A stretch of DNA of 6,302 nucleotides. It comes from Clostridiales bacterium. GTDB taxonomy: Bacteria; Bacillota; Clostridia; Oscillospirales; Oscillospiraceae. Position 1 is the stretch's first letter. The number at the start of each line of letters is the position of its first letter. The notes beneath the pieces are model-generated. The model saw nothing but the letters and a program-made list of their open reading frames with translations. It was not told the origin of the DNA and did not search any database. The DNA lies in contig PITX01000086.1 of the NCBI GenBank assembly GCA_017577345.1, forward strand, positions 1 through 6,302, given 5' to 3'. This document shows positions 1 through 6,252 of the stretch, in pieces. Position numbers and translations under genes: made by a program.

Positions 1-38
1 ACCGTATATCGGAAACGCTCAAAATCTGCAAGGGACAG

Positions 39-70
39 ATTGCCACGGTTTGCTCCGCAAACCTCGCAAT
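39..70. repeat. Palindromic intergenic repeat (ATTGC...GCAAT with GGTTTGC/GCAAACC core)
   Basis: The sequence has an outer pair ATTGC/GCAAT and an inner 7-bp pair GGTTTGC/GCAAACC around a TCC loop, separated by a small asymmetric internal bulge (CAC against TC). Read on the minus strand the flanks are CATTGCGAG and GTGGCAATCT. From memory these ends match a dispersed palindromic element found many times between genes in several bacterial groups including Clostridia, where the ends are fixed and the core varies. Only one copy lies in this window, so the repeat nature cannot be shown here. Confidence 0.6.
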
Positions 71-126
71 GACACCGATAGCCGCTCACTCTGATTTTGA
101 CGGTTACGGACTTTTTTGACAGTCTG

Positions 127-161
127 ACAGGGAGCTGCCTCGTTCAGAGGCGGCTCCCTGT
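127..161. terminator. Strong hairpin just past the spoIVB stop, probable terminator
   Basis: Arms 127-141 and 147-161 form a 15-bp stem with a 5-nt loop, beginning 5 nt after the spoIVB stop codon. Position suggests it ends or protects the spoIVB transcript. However, the minus strand has no U-tract directly after the stem and one A-C mismatch (136/152). Read on the plus strand the stem is unbroken, with one G-U pair, and is followed by TTTCCTT. It may serve a convergent plus-strand gene beyond the left edge, or both directions. Confidence 0.65.
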
Positions 162-165
162 TTCC

Positions 166-1110
166 TTATGCGGCGGCGAGCATGTTCTCGATAAAGATGC
201 CGTAGCCCTCGGTCGGATCGTCGATCAGCACATGCGTCACCGCGCCGATCAGTTTCCCGTCCTGCAGGATCGGACTGCCGCTCATGCCCTGCACGATGCC
301 GCCCGTCAGCGAAAGCAGCGTCGGATCGGTCACCTTCAAAAGCAGATTGCGGTCACTGCTGTCGTACGGATAGACTGCGCTGATCTCCACTGCAAATTCC
401 TCCACCTGCTTCCCGCGCACATTGGCGCGGACCGTCGCCGCACCGGGATGGATCTCCGAATTTTTTGCCGTCTCCACCGCCGCGCCGTCCGCCGGATCAA
501 TGGTGCCGAATATGCCCTGCGGCGTATTTTGCAGAATTTCCCCGCATTGCTTCCTGCCGCAGATCGCGCCCTGCAATGCGCCCGGCGTTCCTTCCGTTCC
601 CTTGATGACCGCCGCCACCTCGGAAGGAAGCACGCTGCCGCTTCGCAGAGGCAGGAGCGTTGCTCCGTCATTCACGCCGTGCCCCAACGCGCCGAAGGTG
701 CCGCTGTCGGGGTCATAATAGGTCACCGTGCCGATGCCGTTCACGCTGTCGCGCACATAGATGCCGAGCCGCCATCCCTCCGCCGTCTGCAGCGGCGAAA
801 GGGTAACGGTTTTTTCTTTCCCCTCGCGCAAAATGCCGAGCGTCATCGGTGCGCCGCCGGAGTGCTCCACCGCCGCGCCGACCTCCTGCACGCAGGAGAT
901 CGGCTGTCCGTTGATTTGCAGGATGAGATCGCCCTGCTTCAGTCCCGCCTGCTTCGGCAGGGTGCCCGAGAACTCCACGATGGCAACGCCGTCCGTCTGC
1001 ATAGAAAGTCCGATGGTGTTGCCGCCGGGAATGAGGCGCTCTGCCGCCGCCGAAGTGCAAAGCAGCAGCATCAGCAGTCCTGCCACCGCCGCACGAAATA
1101 CTTTTTTCAT
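166..1110 (-). CDS. spoIVB: SpoIVB-type sporulation serine peptidase (S55, PDZ domain)
   Basis: The 314-residue protein begins with a signal peptide or membrane anchor (residues 1-23: basic MKKVFR, hydrophobic core, small residues near AAA). Then come the IPGGNTIG segment (27-34), a PDZ domain to about 110, and an S55 peptidase domain. The catalytic triad is visible: H144 in ALGHG, D262 in VTDP and S277 in GMSGSP. The D-to-S spacing of 15 equals that of Bacillus subtilis SpoIVB (D363, S378). In Bacillus the forespore secretes SpoIVB, which cleaves SpoIVFA so that SpoIVFB can process pro-sigma-K. At 314 residues it is much shorter than the 426 of B. subtilis, mainly lacking N-terminal sequence before the PDZ. 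The frame is open up to 1248, but the ATG at 1110 has GGGAGGG 5 nt upstream and gives a proper signal peptide. It is transcribed apart from the operon upstream, since a terminator lies between. Confidence 0.92.
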   Translation of the reverse strand: MKKVFRAAVAGLLMLLLCTSAAAERLIPGGNTIGLSMQTDGVAIVEFSGTLPKQAGLKQGDLILQINGQPISCVQEVGAAVEHSGGAPMTLGILREGKEKTVTLSPLQTAEGWRLGIYVRDSVNGIGTVTYYDPDSGTFGALGHGVNDGATLLPLRSGSVLPSEVAAVIKGTEGTPGALQGAICGRKQCGEILQNTPQGIFGTIDPADGAAVETAKNSEIHPGAATVRANVRGKQVEEFAVEISAVYPYDSSDRNLLLKVTDPTLLSLTGGIVQGMSGSPILQDGKLIGAVTHVLIDDPTEGYGIFIENMLAAA

Positions 1111-1237
1111 CTCTGCCCTCCCGTTCCTGTCTGCCCGTTTTTCAATCAAAACGAATTTTTCCGCAAAAATAATATGCCTCAAAAAATGACGAAAACTGTT
1201 CCCAAATCCTTGCGCTTTTGCCTTGACAAAAAATGAA
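1111..1237 (-). promoter_or_regulatory. Probable spoIVB promoter region
   Basis: The terminator at 1238-1274 isolates spoIVB from the operon upstream, so its promoter should lie in these 127 nt. The region is clearly more AT-rich than the genes. On the minus strand there is a TATTAT hexamer (1169-1174) overlapping a GCATA (1173-1177). The first resembles a -10 box but has no good -35 partner at 16-18 nt. The second resembles the -35 of sigma-F/sigma-G promoters but has no correctly spaced -10. I cannot name the sigma factor. Confidence 0.4.
1116..1122 (-). promoter_or_regulatory. Ribosome binding site deciding the spoIVB start
   Basis: GGGAGGG on the minus strand, 5 nt before the ATG at 1110. 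It selects this ATG over in-frame upstream starts that would place the operon terminator inside the gene. Confidence 0.75.
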
Positions 1238-1274
1238 ACCGACTGCACCTGCTTGCTTTGCAGGCGCAGTCGGT
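1238..1274 (-). terminator. Rho-independent terminator of the exporter operon
   Basis: Arms 1238-1252 and 1260-1274 form a 15-bp stem with a 7-nt loop. On the minus strand the only irregular pair is a G-U wobble, and the stem is followed by TTCATTTTTTG, a good U-tract. On the plus strand the same pair would be an A-C mismatch. Orientation and position, 13 nt past the DUF2461 stop, make it the end of the four-gene minus-strand operon. A T-rich stretch on the other side (1277-1286) may give weak plus-strand activity. Confidence 0.9.
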
Positions 1275-1286
1275 GGCTTTCTTTTC

Positions 1287-1928
1287 TTAAATTTCAAAAA
1301 ATTCGTTCACGGGCAGCCATGCTGTCAGTGCCCTGCGAAGCTCGTCGACCAGTGCGGGAGAAAACAGCAGGTCATCGGGCGGGCAGTCGCGAATTGCCAT
1401 AAAGTTTTTCATCGAATAATAGGGCACAAGACGCTCATCCGGGCAGGGCTTCGGCTTGGCGTAACGGTCGCCGTCGAGCAGGATGCCGCTCTCTTTTTCC
1501 GCCTTTTTTACCATTTTCAGGAAGCGGTCCGGCTGCTCCGCGATACGCTTTCTCAGCTCCTGCATCTGAAAAGCGCGGGTGCAGTAGAGCAGGAAGCCGT
1601 AGCGGTAGCCCTCCGGACGCACCTCAAAGCACAGGCACGGATGCTCCAGAATGCCGCCCTTGCTCCTGCGCTGAAAGCAGAACCACAGGCTGTCCTTGTA
1701 AAATGTGGACGGATGCATGCGCATATCGCGGTAAATTCTGGAAAGATGCAGCTCCAATCCCGGTACCTCTGCGAAGCTCGGCTCCAGTGCCTTCGCCAGC
1801 GCCTTCATCGGCTCGTAGAGCGTCTGCTGATACTGCGTTTTATGCGCCGCGAACCATTCGCGGTCGTTGTTGAAGCGGATTCCCCATAGATAGTCAAAGG
1901 TCCCGGGGGTAAAGCCCGTAAAGTCCAT
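1287..1928 (-). CDS. DUF2461 family protein (TIGR02453-like), function unknown
   Basis: The 213-residue protein matches the DUF2461 family by its opening (FTGFTPGTFDYL, residues 3-14), the NNDREWFAAHK block (20-30), SRIYRDMR (63-70), a YKDSLW segment (77-82) and a conserved-looking KPKPCPDERL patch near 158-167. The length is close to the usual roughly 210-230 residues. There is no signal peptide or membrane segment, so it should be cytoplasmic. No biochemical role is established for this family, and I assign none. The start is firm: AGGAGG lies 5 nt before the ATG, and the kinase-like gene stops 15 nt upstream. It is the last gene of the exporter operon, with a strong hairpin terminator 13 nt after its stop. 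Such proteins are often passengers in varied operons, so its link to transport is only positional. Confidence 0.88.
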   Translation of the reverse strand: MDFTGFTPGTFDYLWGIRFNNDREWFAAHKTQYQQTLYEPMKALAKALEPSFAEVPGLELHLSRIYRDMRMHPSTFYKDSLWFCFQRRSKGGILEHPCLCFEVRPEGYRYGFLLYCTRAFQMQELRKRIAEQPDRFLKMVKKAEKESGILLDGDRYAKPKPCPDERLVPYYSMKNFMAIRDCPPDDLLFSPALVDELRRALTAWLPVNEFFEI

Positions 1929-1943
1929 GTCTGCCTCCTATGT

Positions 1944-2543
1944 CTATTTCATCAGACCGGTCAGTGCCGCCAGACAGCCCGCAGTGCCCAATTTCCCGCT
2001 GTCTAAAACGAGGTCGTAGCCGCTCAGGTCGTCCCAGCGGCGGGCGGTGTTGGCGTAGTAGTAATTTGCCCGTTTTTTATCGAAATATTTTCGTGTCGTT
2101 TCCACATTTTTTTCGTCAATGCCGTATTCGGTCTGGATGCGCACCTTTTTATAGACCTTGTCGGCGCGGATGAAAACGCCTGCGACACCGCACACGCCGC
2201 GCAGTGCCTCCGAGGCGCAGTGACCGAGGAAGATGGCAGGACCCTTTGCCGCAAGGTCGCGGATGACCGCCTGCTCGGCAAGATAGATCTGCCCTTCACC
2301 GGCGACGCCCTCCGATCTGCCGGAAGCGGCATTGCTCATCATAAAAACGGAAAACAGGAAGCTGTTTGTGACCGTCTCCTCGTATTTTTCGAGCTTTGTC
2401 TCGGATATGCCGAGCCGCTCACAGGTCAGCTCCAGAATTTCATGCCCGTAGCAGGGAATATGCAGTGCCTTCGACAGCTCCTTGGCGATCTGTGTGCCGC
2501 CGCTGCCGTATTCGCGTTCAATGGTCAGATAACGGTATCTCAT
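1944..2543 (-). CDS. Cytidylate-kinase-like family protein
   Basis: This 199-residue soluble protein resembles the cytidylate kinase-like family (Pfam Cytidylate_kin2 type), not the housekeeping Cmk. Family features are the N-terminal REYGSGG loop (10-16) in place of a classical Walker A, the segment FLGHCASEAL (105-114), a basic helix around 128-136, the DKKRANYY stretch (155-162) and a C-terminal DLVLDSGKLG (177-186). Family members are annotated as nucleotide kinases mostly by similarity, and most have no tested substrate. Two positions differ from what I recall as usual: H108 where GRC is common, and T17 after GSGG where Arg is common, so kinase activity should not be assumed. It starts 15 nt after the exporter stop with its own GAGGGG site 6 nt before the ATG, and ends 15 nt before the next gene, so it is almost certainly co-transcribed with the exporter. 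Confidence 0.85.
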   Translation of the reverse strand: MRYRYLTIEREYGSGGTQIAKELSKALHIPCYGHEILELTCERLGISETKLEKYEETVTNSFLFSVFMMSNAASGRSEGVAGEGQIYLAEQAVIRDLAAKGPAIFLGHCASEALRGVCGVAGVFIRADKVYKKVRIQTEYGIDEKNVETTRKYFDKKRANYYYANTARRWDDLSGYDLVLDSGKLGTAGCLAALTGLMK

Positions 2544-2558
2544 AACATTCCCCTCTGT

Positions 2559-4352
2559 CTATTGGCTGTTTTCGAACTGGCTGTTATACAGCTCGGCGTA
2601 GAAGCCGCCCTGCTCCAAAAGTGCCTGATGCGTGCCGCTTTCCACGATGTCGCCGTTGCGCATGACGAGAATGAGGTCAGCATCCCGGATGGTGGAGAGG
2701 CGATGGGCAATGACGAAGGAGGTGCGGTTTTTCATCAGCTCATCCATTGCCTTCTGAATTTGCAGCTCGGTGCGGGTATCGACGGAGCTGGTCGCCTCGT
2801 CGAGGATCAGCATCGGGCGGTCGGCGATCATCGCGCGGGCGATGGTGAGCTGCTGCTTCTGTCCCTGCGAAAGATTGACCTGATCGTTCAGCACGGTGTC
2901 GTAGCCCTTCGGCAGGGTGCGGATGAAGTGATCCAGCCCGACCGCACGACAGGCACGGCGCATCTGCGCATCGGTGACATTTTTCTCGCAATAAATCAGG
3001 TTTTCGCGCACCGTGCCCTCAAAGAGCCATGTGTCCTGCAGGACCATGCAGAACTGGTCGTGCACGGTCTGCCTTGTCAGCTCGCTTGTCGGCACACCGT
3101 CAATACGGATCTCGCCGCCCTGCAGCTCGTGGAAACGCATGAGCAGGTTGACCATCGTGGTCTTGCCTGCACCGGTCGGTCCGACGATCGCGATTTTCTG
3201 TCCGGGCTTTGCCACCGCGGAAAAATCGTGGATGACGGTCTTGTCGGAATCCTCATAGCCGAAGCGCACATGGTCGAATTCCACCAGTCCGCGCACCTGC
3301 GGAAGATCTGCCGTCTTATGGCTCTCGTCTGCAAGCTCCTCGGCATCCAGAAATTCAAACACGCGCTCACCTGCCGCAGCCGCCGACTGCATCGACTGCA
3401 TTGCCTGCGCGATCTGGGAAAGCGGCTGGGTGAAGTAGCGGATATACATCATAAAGGCAACGATCGTGCCGAAGTCGGTCTTCCCGTTGAACACCAGCAT
3501 CGCACCGACAACACAGACGGCAACATAGCCGAAATTGCCGATGAACGCCATGAGCGGCTGCATCATGCCCGACAGGCTCTGTGCACGGAAGCCGCTGTCG
3601 CGCAGGCTTTCGTTCATCCTCAGGAAGGTGGCGCGCGCATCACGCTCGCCGTTATACGCCTTGACGACGGTGTGCCCTGCGTAGATCTCCTCAATATGAC
3701 CGTTGATCTCGCCCAAATGCCGCTGTTGGCGGACAAAGAATTTCTGACTGCGCCCCATGATGAGGGACATCAGTCCGAAGCCGATGAGCGTTGATACGAT
3801 CGCGGTCACGGTCATCACGGCGTTGCTCAGCAGCATCATGACCAGTGAGCCGATCATCAGCGTGACAGAGTGGACAAGATTGCTGACGCTCATATTGAGC
3901 GACTGCGCGATCGTATCGACATCGTTCGTCACGCGTGAGAGGATGTCGCCTGTCGTGGTGCGGTTGTAGAACCACATCGGCAGACGGTTGATTTTCTTGG
4001 AGATATCGTCACGCATACGGTTTGCCATGCGCTCCGTGACGGTCGCCATGATCGCTCCCTGTGCCACGGACAGGATCATGCCCGCGATATAGAAGCAGAT
4101 CAGGGTAAAGCCGATCCTCGCAACGCCCTCCATGTCAATGCCCGTCATAATGCCGGCAAGGATCAGGTTCGTCAGGTCGGACAGCTTATCCGGCCCGAGC
4201 AGGGTCAGGATCGTGCCGACGAAGGAAAAAACGAGTGCAAGCACAATGACAAAAAGGTGCTTGCGGATATAGTGGATGAGCCGCTTCCATGTGCCGAAGA
4301 AGTCCTTGGAGCGATCGGGATTATCCGACTTTTTCATGTGTCCGTGTGCCAT
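2559..4352 (-). CDS. ABC exporter half-transporter, subunit with intact catalytic ATPase residues (TM288/BmrD/LmrD type)
   Basis: The 597-residue protein has an N-terminal membrane domain, with hydrophobic segments near residues 33-53, 77-103, 155-175, 178-200, 265-287 and 295-312, and a C-terminal ATPase domain from about 355. Visible motifs are A-loop Y366, Walker A GPTGAGKTT (391-399), Q-loop Q439, Walker B LILDE (515-519) with catalytic E519, and H-loop H550 in IAHR. The signature is LSQGQ (494-498) rather than LSGGQ, the change typical of the partner that lends its signature to the degenerate site. It therefore complements the upstream subunit: E519 and H550 pair with that subunit's normal LSGGQ to form the working site. 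The open frame runs on to 4535, but the real start is the ATG at 4352, which shares one base with the upstream stop (TAATG) and has AAAGGAGG 10 nt before it. Substrate is unknown. Confidence 0.93.
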   Translation of the reverse strand: MAHGHMKKSDNPDRSKDFFGTWKRLIHYIRKHLFVIVLALVFSFVGTILTLLGPDKLSDLTNLILAGIMTGIDMEGVARIGFTLICFYIAGMILSVAQGAIMATVTERMANRMRDDISKKINRLPMWFYNRTTTGDILSRVTNDVDTIAQSLNMSVSNLVHSVTLMIGSLVMMLLSNAVMTVTAIVSTLIGFGLMSLIMGRSQKFFVRQQRHLGEINGHIEEIYAGHTVVKAYNGERDARATFLRMNESLRDSGFRAQSLSGMMQPLMAFIGNFGYVAVCVVGAMLVFNGKTDFGTIVAFMMYIRYFTQPLSQIAQAMQSMQSAAAAGERVFEFLDAEELADESHKTADLPQVRGLVEFDHVRFGYEDSDKTVIHDFSAVAKPGQKIAIVGPTGAGKTTMVNLLMRFHELQGGEIRIDGVPTSELTRQTVHDQFCMVLQDTWLFEGTVRENLIYCEKNVTDAQMRRACRAVGLDHFIRTLPKGYDTVLNDQVNLSQGQKQQLTIARAMIADRPMLILDEATSSVDTRTELQIQKAMDELMKNRTSFVIAHRLSTIRDADLILVMRNGDIVESGTHQALLEQGGFYAELYNSQFENSQ

Positions 4353-4370
4353 TACTCCAACTCCTCCTTT
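4350..4370 (-). promoter_or_regulatory. Translational coupling junction between the exporter subunits
   Basis: AAAGGAGG (4363-4370) lies inside the end of the upstream subunit gene, 10 nt before a TAATG in which the stop of the first gene and the start of the second share one base. This arrangement is typical of coupled translation and would favour equal amounts of the two subunits. It also rules out the longer open frame to 4535. Confidence 0.8.
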
Positions 4371-6109
4371 GAAAGCTGTGAGTAGGCGATCTGCCGGTAG
4401 ACCTCGCAGGATGCCATCAGCTCCTGATGCGTGCCGATGCCGGCAACGCGACCTTCGTCGAGAACGATGATGCTGTCCGCATCGCGGATGGTACCGATGC
4501 GCTGCGCCACGATGATCCTTGTCGTATCGGCACATTCGCGGTCAAGTGTTTCGCGCAGAGCGCGCTCGGTCTTATAGTCCAGTGCGGAGAAGGAATCGTC
4601 AAAAATGAAGATCTCGGGCTTGCGGCAGACCGCGCGGGCGATCGAAAGCCGCTGCTTCTGACCGCCGGACAGGTTCGTACCGCCCTGTGCCACATAAGCG
4701 TTCATGCCGTCTGCCAGCTCGTCAACAAATTCGGATGCCTGCGCGGTGGAAATGGCATCGGTGATCTGTTCGTCAGCGGCTTCGCTTTTACCGTTTTCGC
4801 CGTAGGCGACATTGCTTCTCACCGTGCCGCCGAACAGCACCGCCTTCTGCGACACATAGCCGAGCTTGTTATGCAGTGCCTCCTGCGTGTAATCGCGGAC
4901 ATCCACGCCGTCCACCAGCACCTCGCCCTCGGTCACATCGTAAAAGCGCGGGATCAGATTGATCGCCGTGCTCTTGCCGCTGCCCGTCGCGCCGATGAAG
5001 GCAAGCGTCTGCCCCGCCTTCACCGTGAAGCTCAGATCGTGCAGAACGTCCTCCTCCGCGTCAGGATAGCGGAAGGAGACATGGCGGAATTCGACCTCGC
5101 CGCGTCTGCCGTCCTCACCGTCCGTGCGCGTGCCGTCGTGGATGGACGGCTTCGTGTCCATGACCTGACGGATACGCCTTGCAGAGACCTGCGCTCTGGG
5201 CAGGATGATAAAGAGGATGACCAGCATGACAAAGGACATGACCACCTGCATCGCGTAGGCGGAAAAGACGATCATATCCGAGAAAATGCCGATTTTGTCC
5301 ATCATCGCCGCGCCGTTGATCAGTGCCGCGCCGATCCAGTAGATCGCAAGCGACAGACCGGACAGGACAAACTGGATGCTCGGCATCATGCTCGCCAGCG
5401 TGCGCACCGCGCTCAGGCTCGTCTTCGTCAGGGTATCGTTCGCCGTCTTGAATTTTTCCTCCTGATAGTCCTCTGCGTTGTAGGCGCGGACAACGCGAAT
5501 GCCCGTCAGATTTTCCCGCGTGACGCGGTTGAGCTCATCGGTCAGTACCTGCAAACGGTTGAATTTCGGCAGGACAACGACCATGCCGATCGCCACCAGC
5601 ACCAGCAAAATGCCGATGGCAACGCCCGTGGAAAGCGTCCACTGCCAGTTTTTGTCCGCAATTTTGATGATCGCCCAGGTCGCCGTCAGCGGTGCCTTCA
5701 GAACGACCTGCAGACCCATGACGACTGCCGTTGTCACCTGCGTGACATCGTTGGTCGAACGGGTGATCAGACTCGCCGTGGAAAAACGGCCGATTTCCTC
5801 CATGGAAAACGCCTGCACACGGTCAAACAGGCGCAGGCGCAGCTTTGCGCCGAAGCTTGACGCGATACGCGCCACACAGACCGCCACGATCACGGACGAG
5901 AGCAGACTGCCTAAGGCGCACAGCAGCATTTTGCCGCCTGCGGACAGGATCGTGCTCATCGCGCTGTCGGGAAGCTGGACAAGCTCGGTGATCTCCGACA
6001 TATAGTCCGGCAGGGTCAGATCCAGCCAGACCTGCGTCAGGATAAAGACGAAGCTTAACAGTGTCAGCCCCCAGTCGCGGCGGGTCAGATTGCGAAATAA
6101 TTTGAGCAT
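4352..6109 (-). CDS. ABC exporter half-transporter, subunit with degenerate ATPase site (TM287/BmrC/LmrC type)
   Basis: This 585-residue protein is a fused membrane and ATPase half-transporter. Hydrophobic segments lie near residues 14-34, 56-82, 132-150, 157-181, 242-266 and 280-303, followed by a nucleotide-binding domain from about 338. That domain shows A-loop Y348, Walker A GATGSGKST (373-381), Q-loop Q421, signature LSGGQ (480-484) and Walker B FIFDD (501-505). Two catalytic residues are replaced: D505 stands where the general-base Glu should be, and Q536 (in VAQR) stands for the H-loop His. These changes are the known mark of the degenerate-site subunit in heterodimeric exporters such as TM287/288, BmrCD and LmrCD. 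Its partner is the overlapping next gene. I chose the start at 6109 because AAAGGAG lies 6 nt upstream; an in-frame ATG at 6130 would add seven residues but has no well-placed ribosome site. Multidrug or peptide/lipid export is inferred; the substrate is unknown. Confidence 0.93.
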   Translation of the reverse strand: MLKLFRNLTRRDWGLTLLSFVFILTQVWLDLTLPDYMSEITELVQLPDSAMSTILSAGGKMLLCALGSLLSSVIVAVCVARIASSFGAKLRLRLFDRVQAFSMEEIGRFSTASLITRSTNDVTQVTTAVVMGLQVVLKAPLTATWAIIKIADKNWQWTLSTGVAIGILLVLVAIGMVVVLPKFNRLQVLTDELNRVTRENLTGIRVVRAYNAEDYQEEKFKTANDTLTKTSLSAVRTLASMMPSIQFVLSGLSLAIYWIGAALINGAAMMDKIGIFSDMIVFSAYAMQVVMSFVMLVILFIILPRAQVSARRIRQVMDTKPSIHDGTRTDGEDGRRGEVEFRHVSFRYPDAEEDVLHDLSFTVKAGQTLAFIGATGSGKSTAINLIPRFYDVTEGEVLVDGVDVRDYTQEALHNKLGYVSQKAVLFGGTVRSNVAYGENGKSEAADEQITDAISTAQASEFVDELADGMNAYVAQGGTNLSGGQKQRLSIARAVCRKPEIFIFDDSFSALDYKTERALRETLDRECADTTRIIVAQRIGTIRDADSIIVLDEGRVAGIGTHQELMASCEVYRQIAYSQLSKEELE

Positions 6110-6115
6110 TTTCTG

Positions 6116-6122
6116 CTCCTTT
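6116..6122 (-). promoter_or_regulatory. Ribosome binding site deciding the start of the first exporter gene
   Basis: AAAGGAG on the minus strand, 6 nt before the ATG at 6109. It lies downstream of the alternative ATG at 6130, so it can only serve the 6109 start. Confidence 0.8.
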
Positions 6123-6136
6123 CGGATCATGGGAAT

Positions 6137-6158
6137 CGGCGCAGCTCCTGCCGCGCCG
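6137..6158 (-). promoter_or_regulatory. Small hairpin in the exporter operon leader
   Basis: CGGCGC (6137-6142) and GCGCCG (6153-6158) can pair, leaving a 10-nt loop that on the minus strand contains AGGAG. It would sit at the 5' end of the predicted leader, about 28 nt from the main start codon. It could stabilise the transcript or present a second ribosome-binding sequence for the upstream in-frame ATG at 6130. No riboswitch class is recognisable. Confidence 0.35.
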
Positions 6159-6168
6159 TGATAGATTG

Positions 6169-6174
6169 AGTATA
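6169..6174 (-). promoter_or_regulatory. Candidate -10 box for the exporter operon
   Basis: The minus strand reads TATACT here, matching the sigma-A -10 consensus at five of six positions. The hexamer 17 nt upstream is GCAGCT, a poor -35. Transcription would begin near 6160-6163, giving a leader of about 50 nt before the ATG at 6109. A good -10 with a weak -35 would fit activator-dependent expression, but that is inference. Confidence 0.45.
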
Positions 6175-6252
6175 CCGCAGTTGTTGTTTCGAGCTGCCCC
6201 TAAAAGGAAAAAACTTTGACCCTGTTATTGTCAGTCGGTTGCAAATCGCCTG

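Larger units (their letters stand above)
1..165. other. Non-coding region downstream of spoIVB
   Basis: Apart from the palindromic repeat at 39-70 and the hairpin at 127-161 I see no gene. One plus-strand frame is open from position 3 to a TGA at 117-119 (38 codons), just before the hairpin, so the tail of a plus-strand gene cannot be fully excluded. It runs straight through the palindromic repeat, which argues against coding. No start of a spo0A gene is present. Confidence 0.5.

Noticed and set aside
3..119. C-terminal tail of a plus-strand gene ending at TGA 117-119
   Set aside because: The frame is open for 38 codons and sits before a plausible terminator, but it runs through the palindromic repeat and gives no recognisable protein; too short to support.
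1153..1177. Sigma-F promoter made of GCATA (1173-1177) and GGAAAAATTC (1153-1162) on the minus strand
   Set aside because: Both motifs resemble the consensus, but only 10 nt separate them where about 15 are needed, so they cannot work together.
97..1236. Plus-strand open frame (379 codons) opposite spoIVB
   Set aside because: It starts with TTG, crosses the hairpin at 127-161, lies antisense to a catalytic-triad protease and has no sensible fold signature.
1111..1248. N-terminal extension of SpoIVB to 1248
   Set aside because: It would place the operon terminator inside the gene and bury the signal peptide; the ATG at 1110 has a good ribosome site.
2220..3794. Long plus-strand open frame (524 codons) opposite the second exporter gene
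   Set aside because: It lies antisense to a gene with clear ABC motifs, has a His/Arg/Ala-rich composition typical of reversed GC-rich code, and shows no known domain.
4353..4535. N-terminal extension of the second exporter subunit to 4535
   Set aside because: The extra 61 residues are Arg/His-rich out-of-frame sequence from the first exporter gene; the ATG at 4352 has a strong ribosome site and TAATG coupling.
4427..5860. Long plus-strand open frame (477 codons) opposite the first exporter gene
   Set aside because: Same reason: antisense to an unambiguous ABC subunit, rich in Arg, His and Asp, with no recognisable motif.
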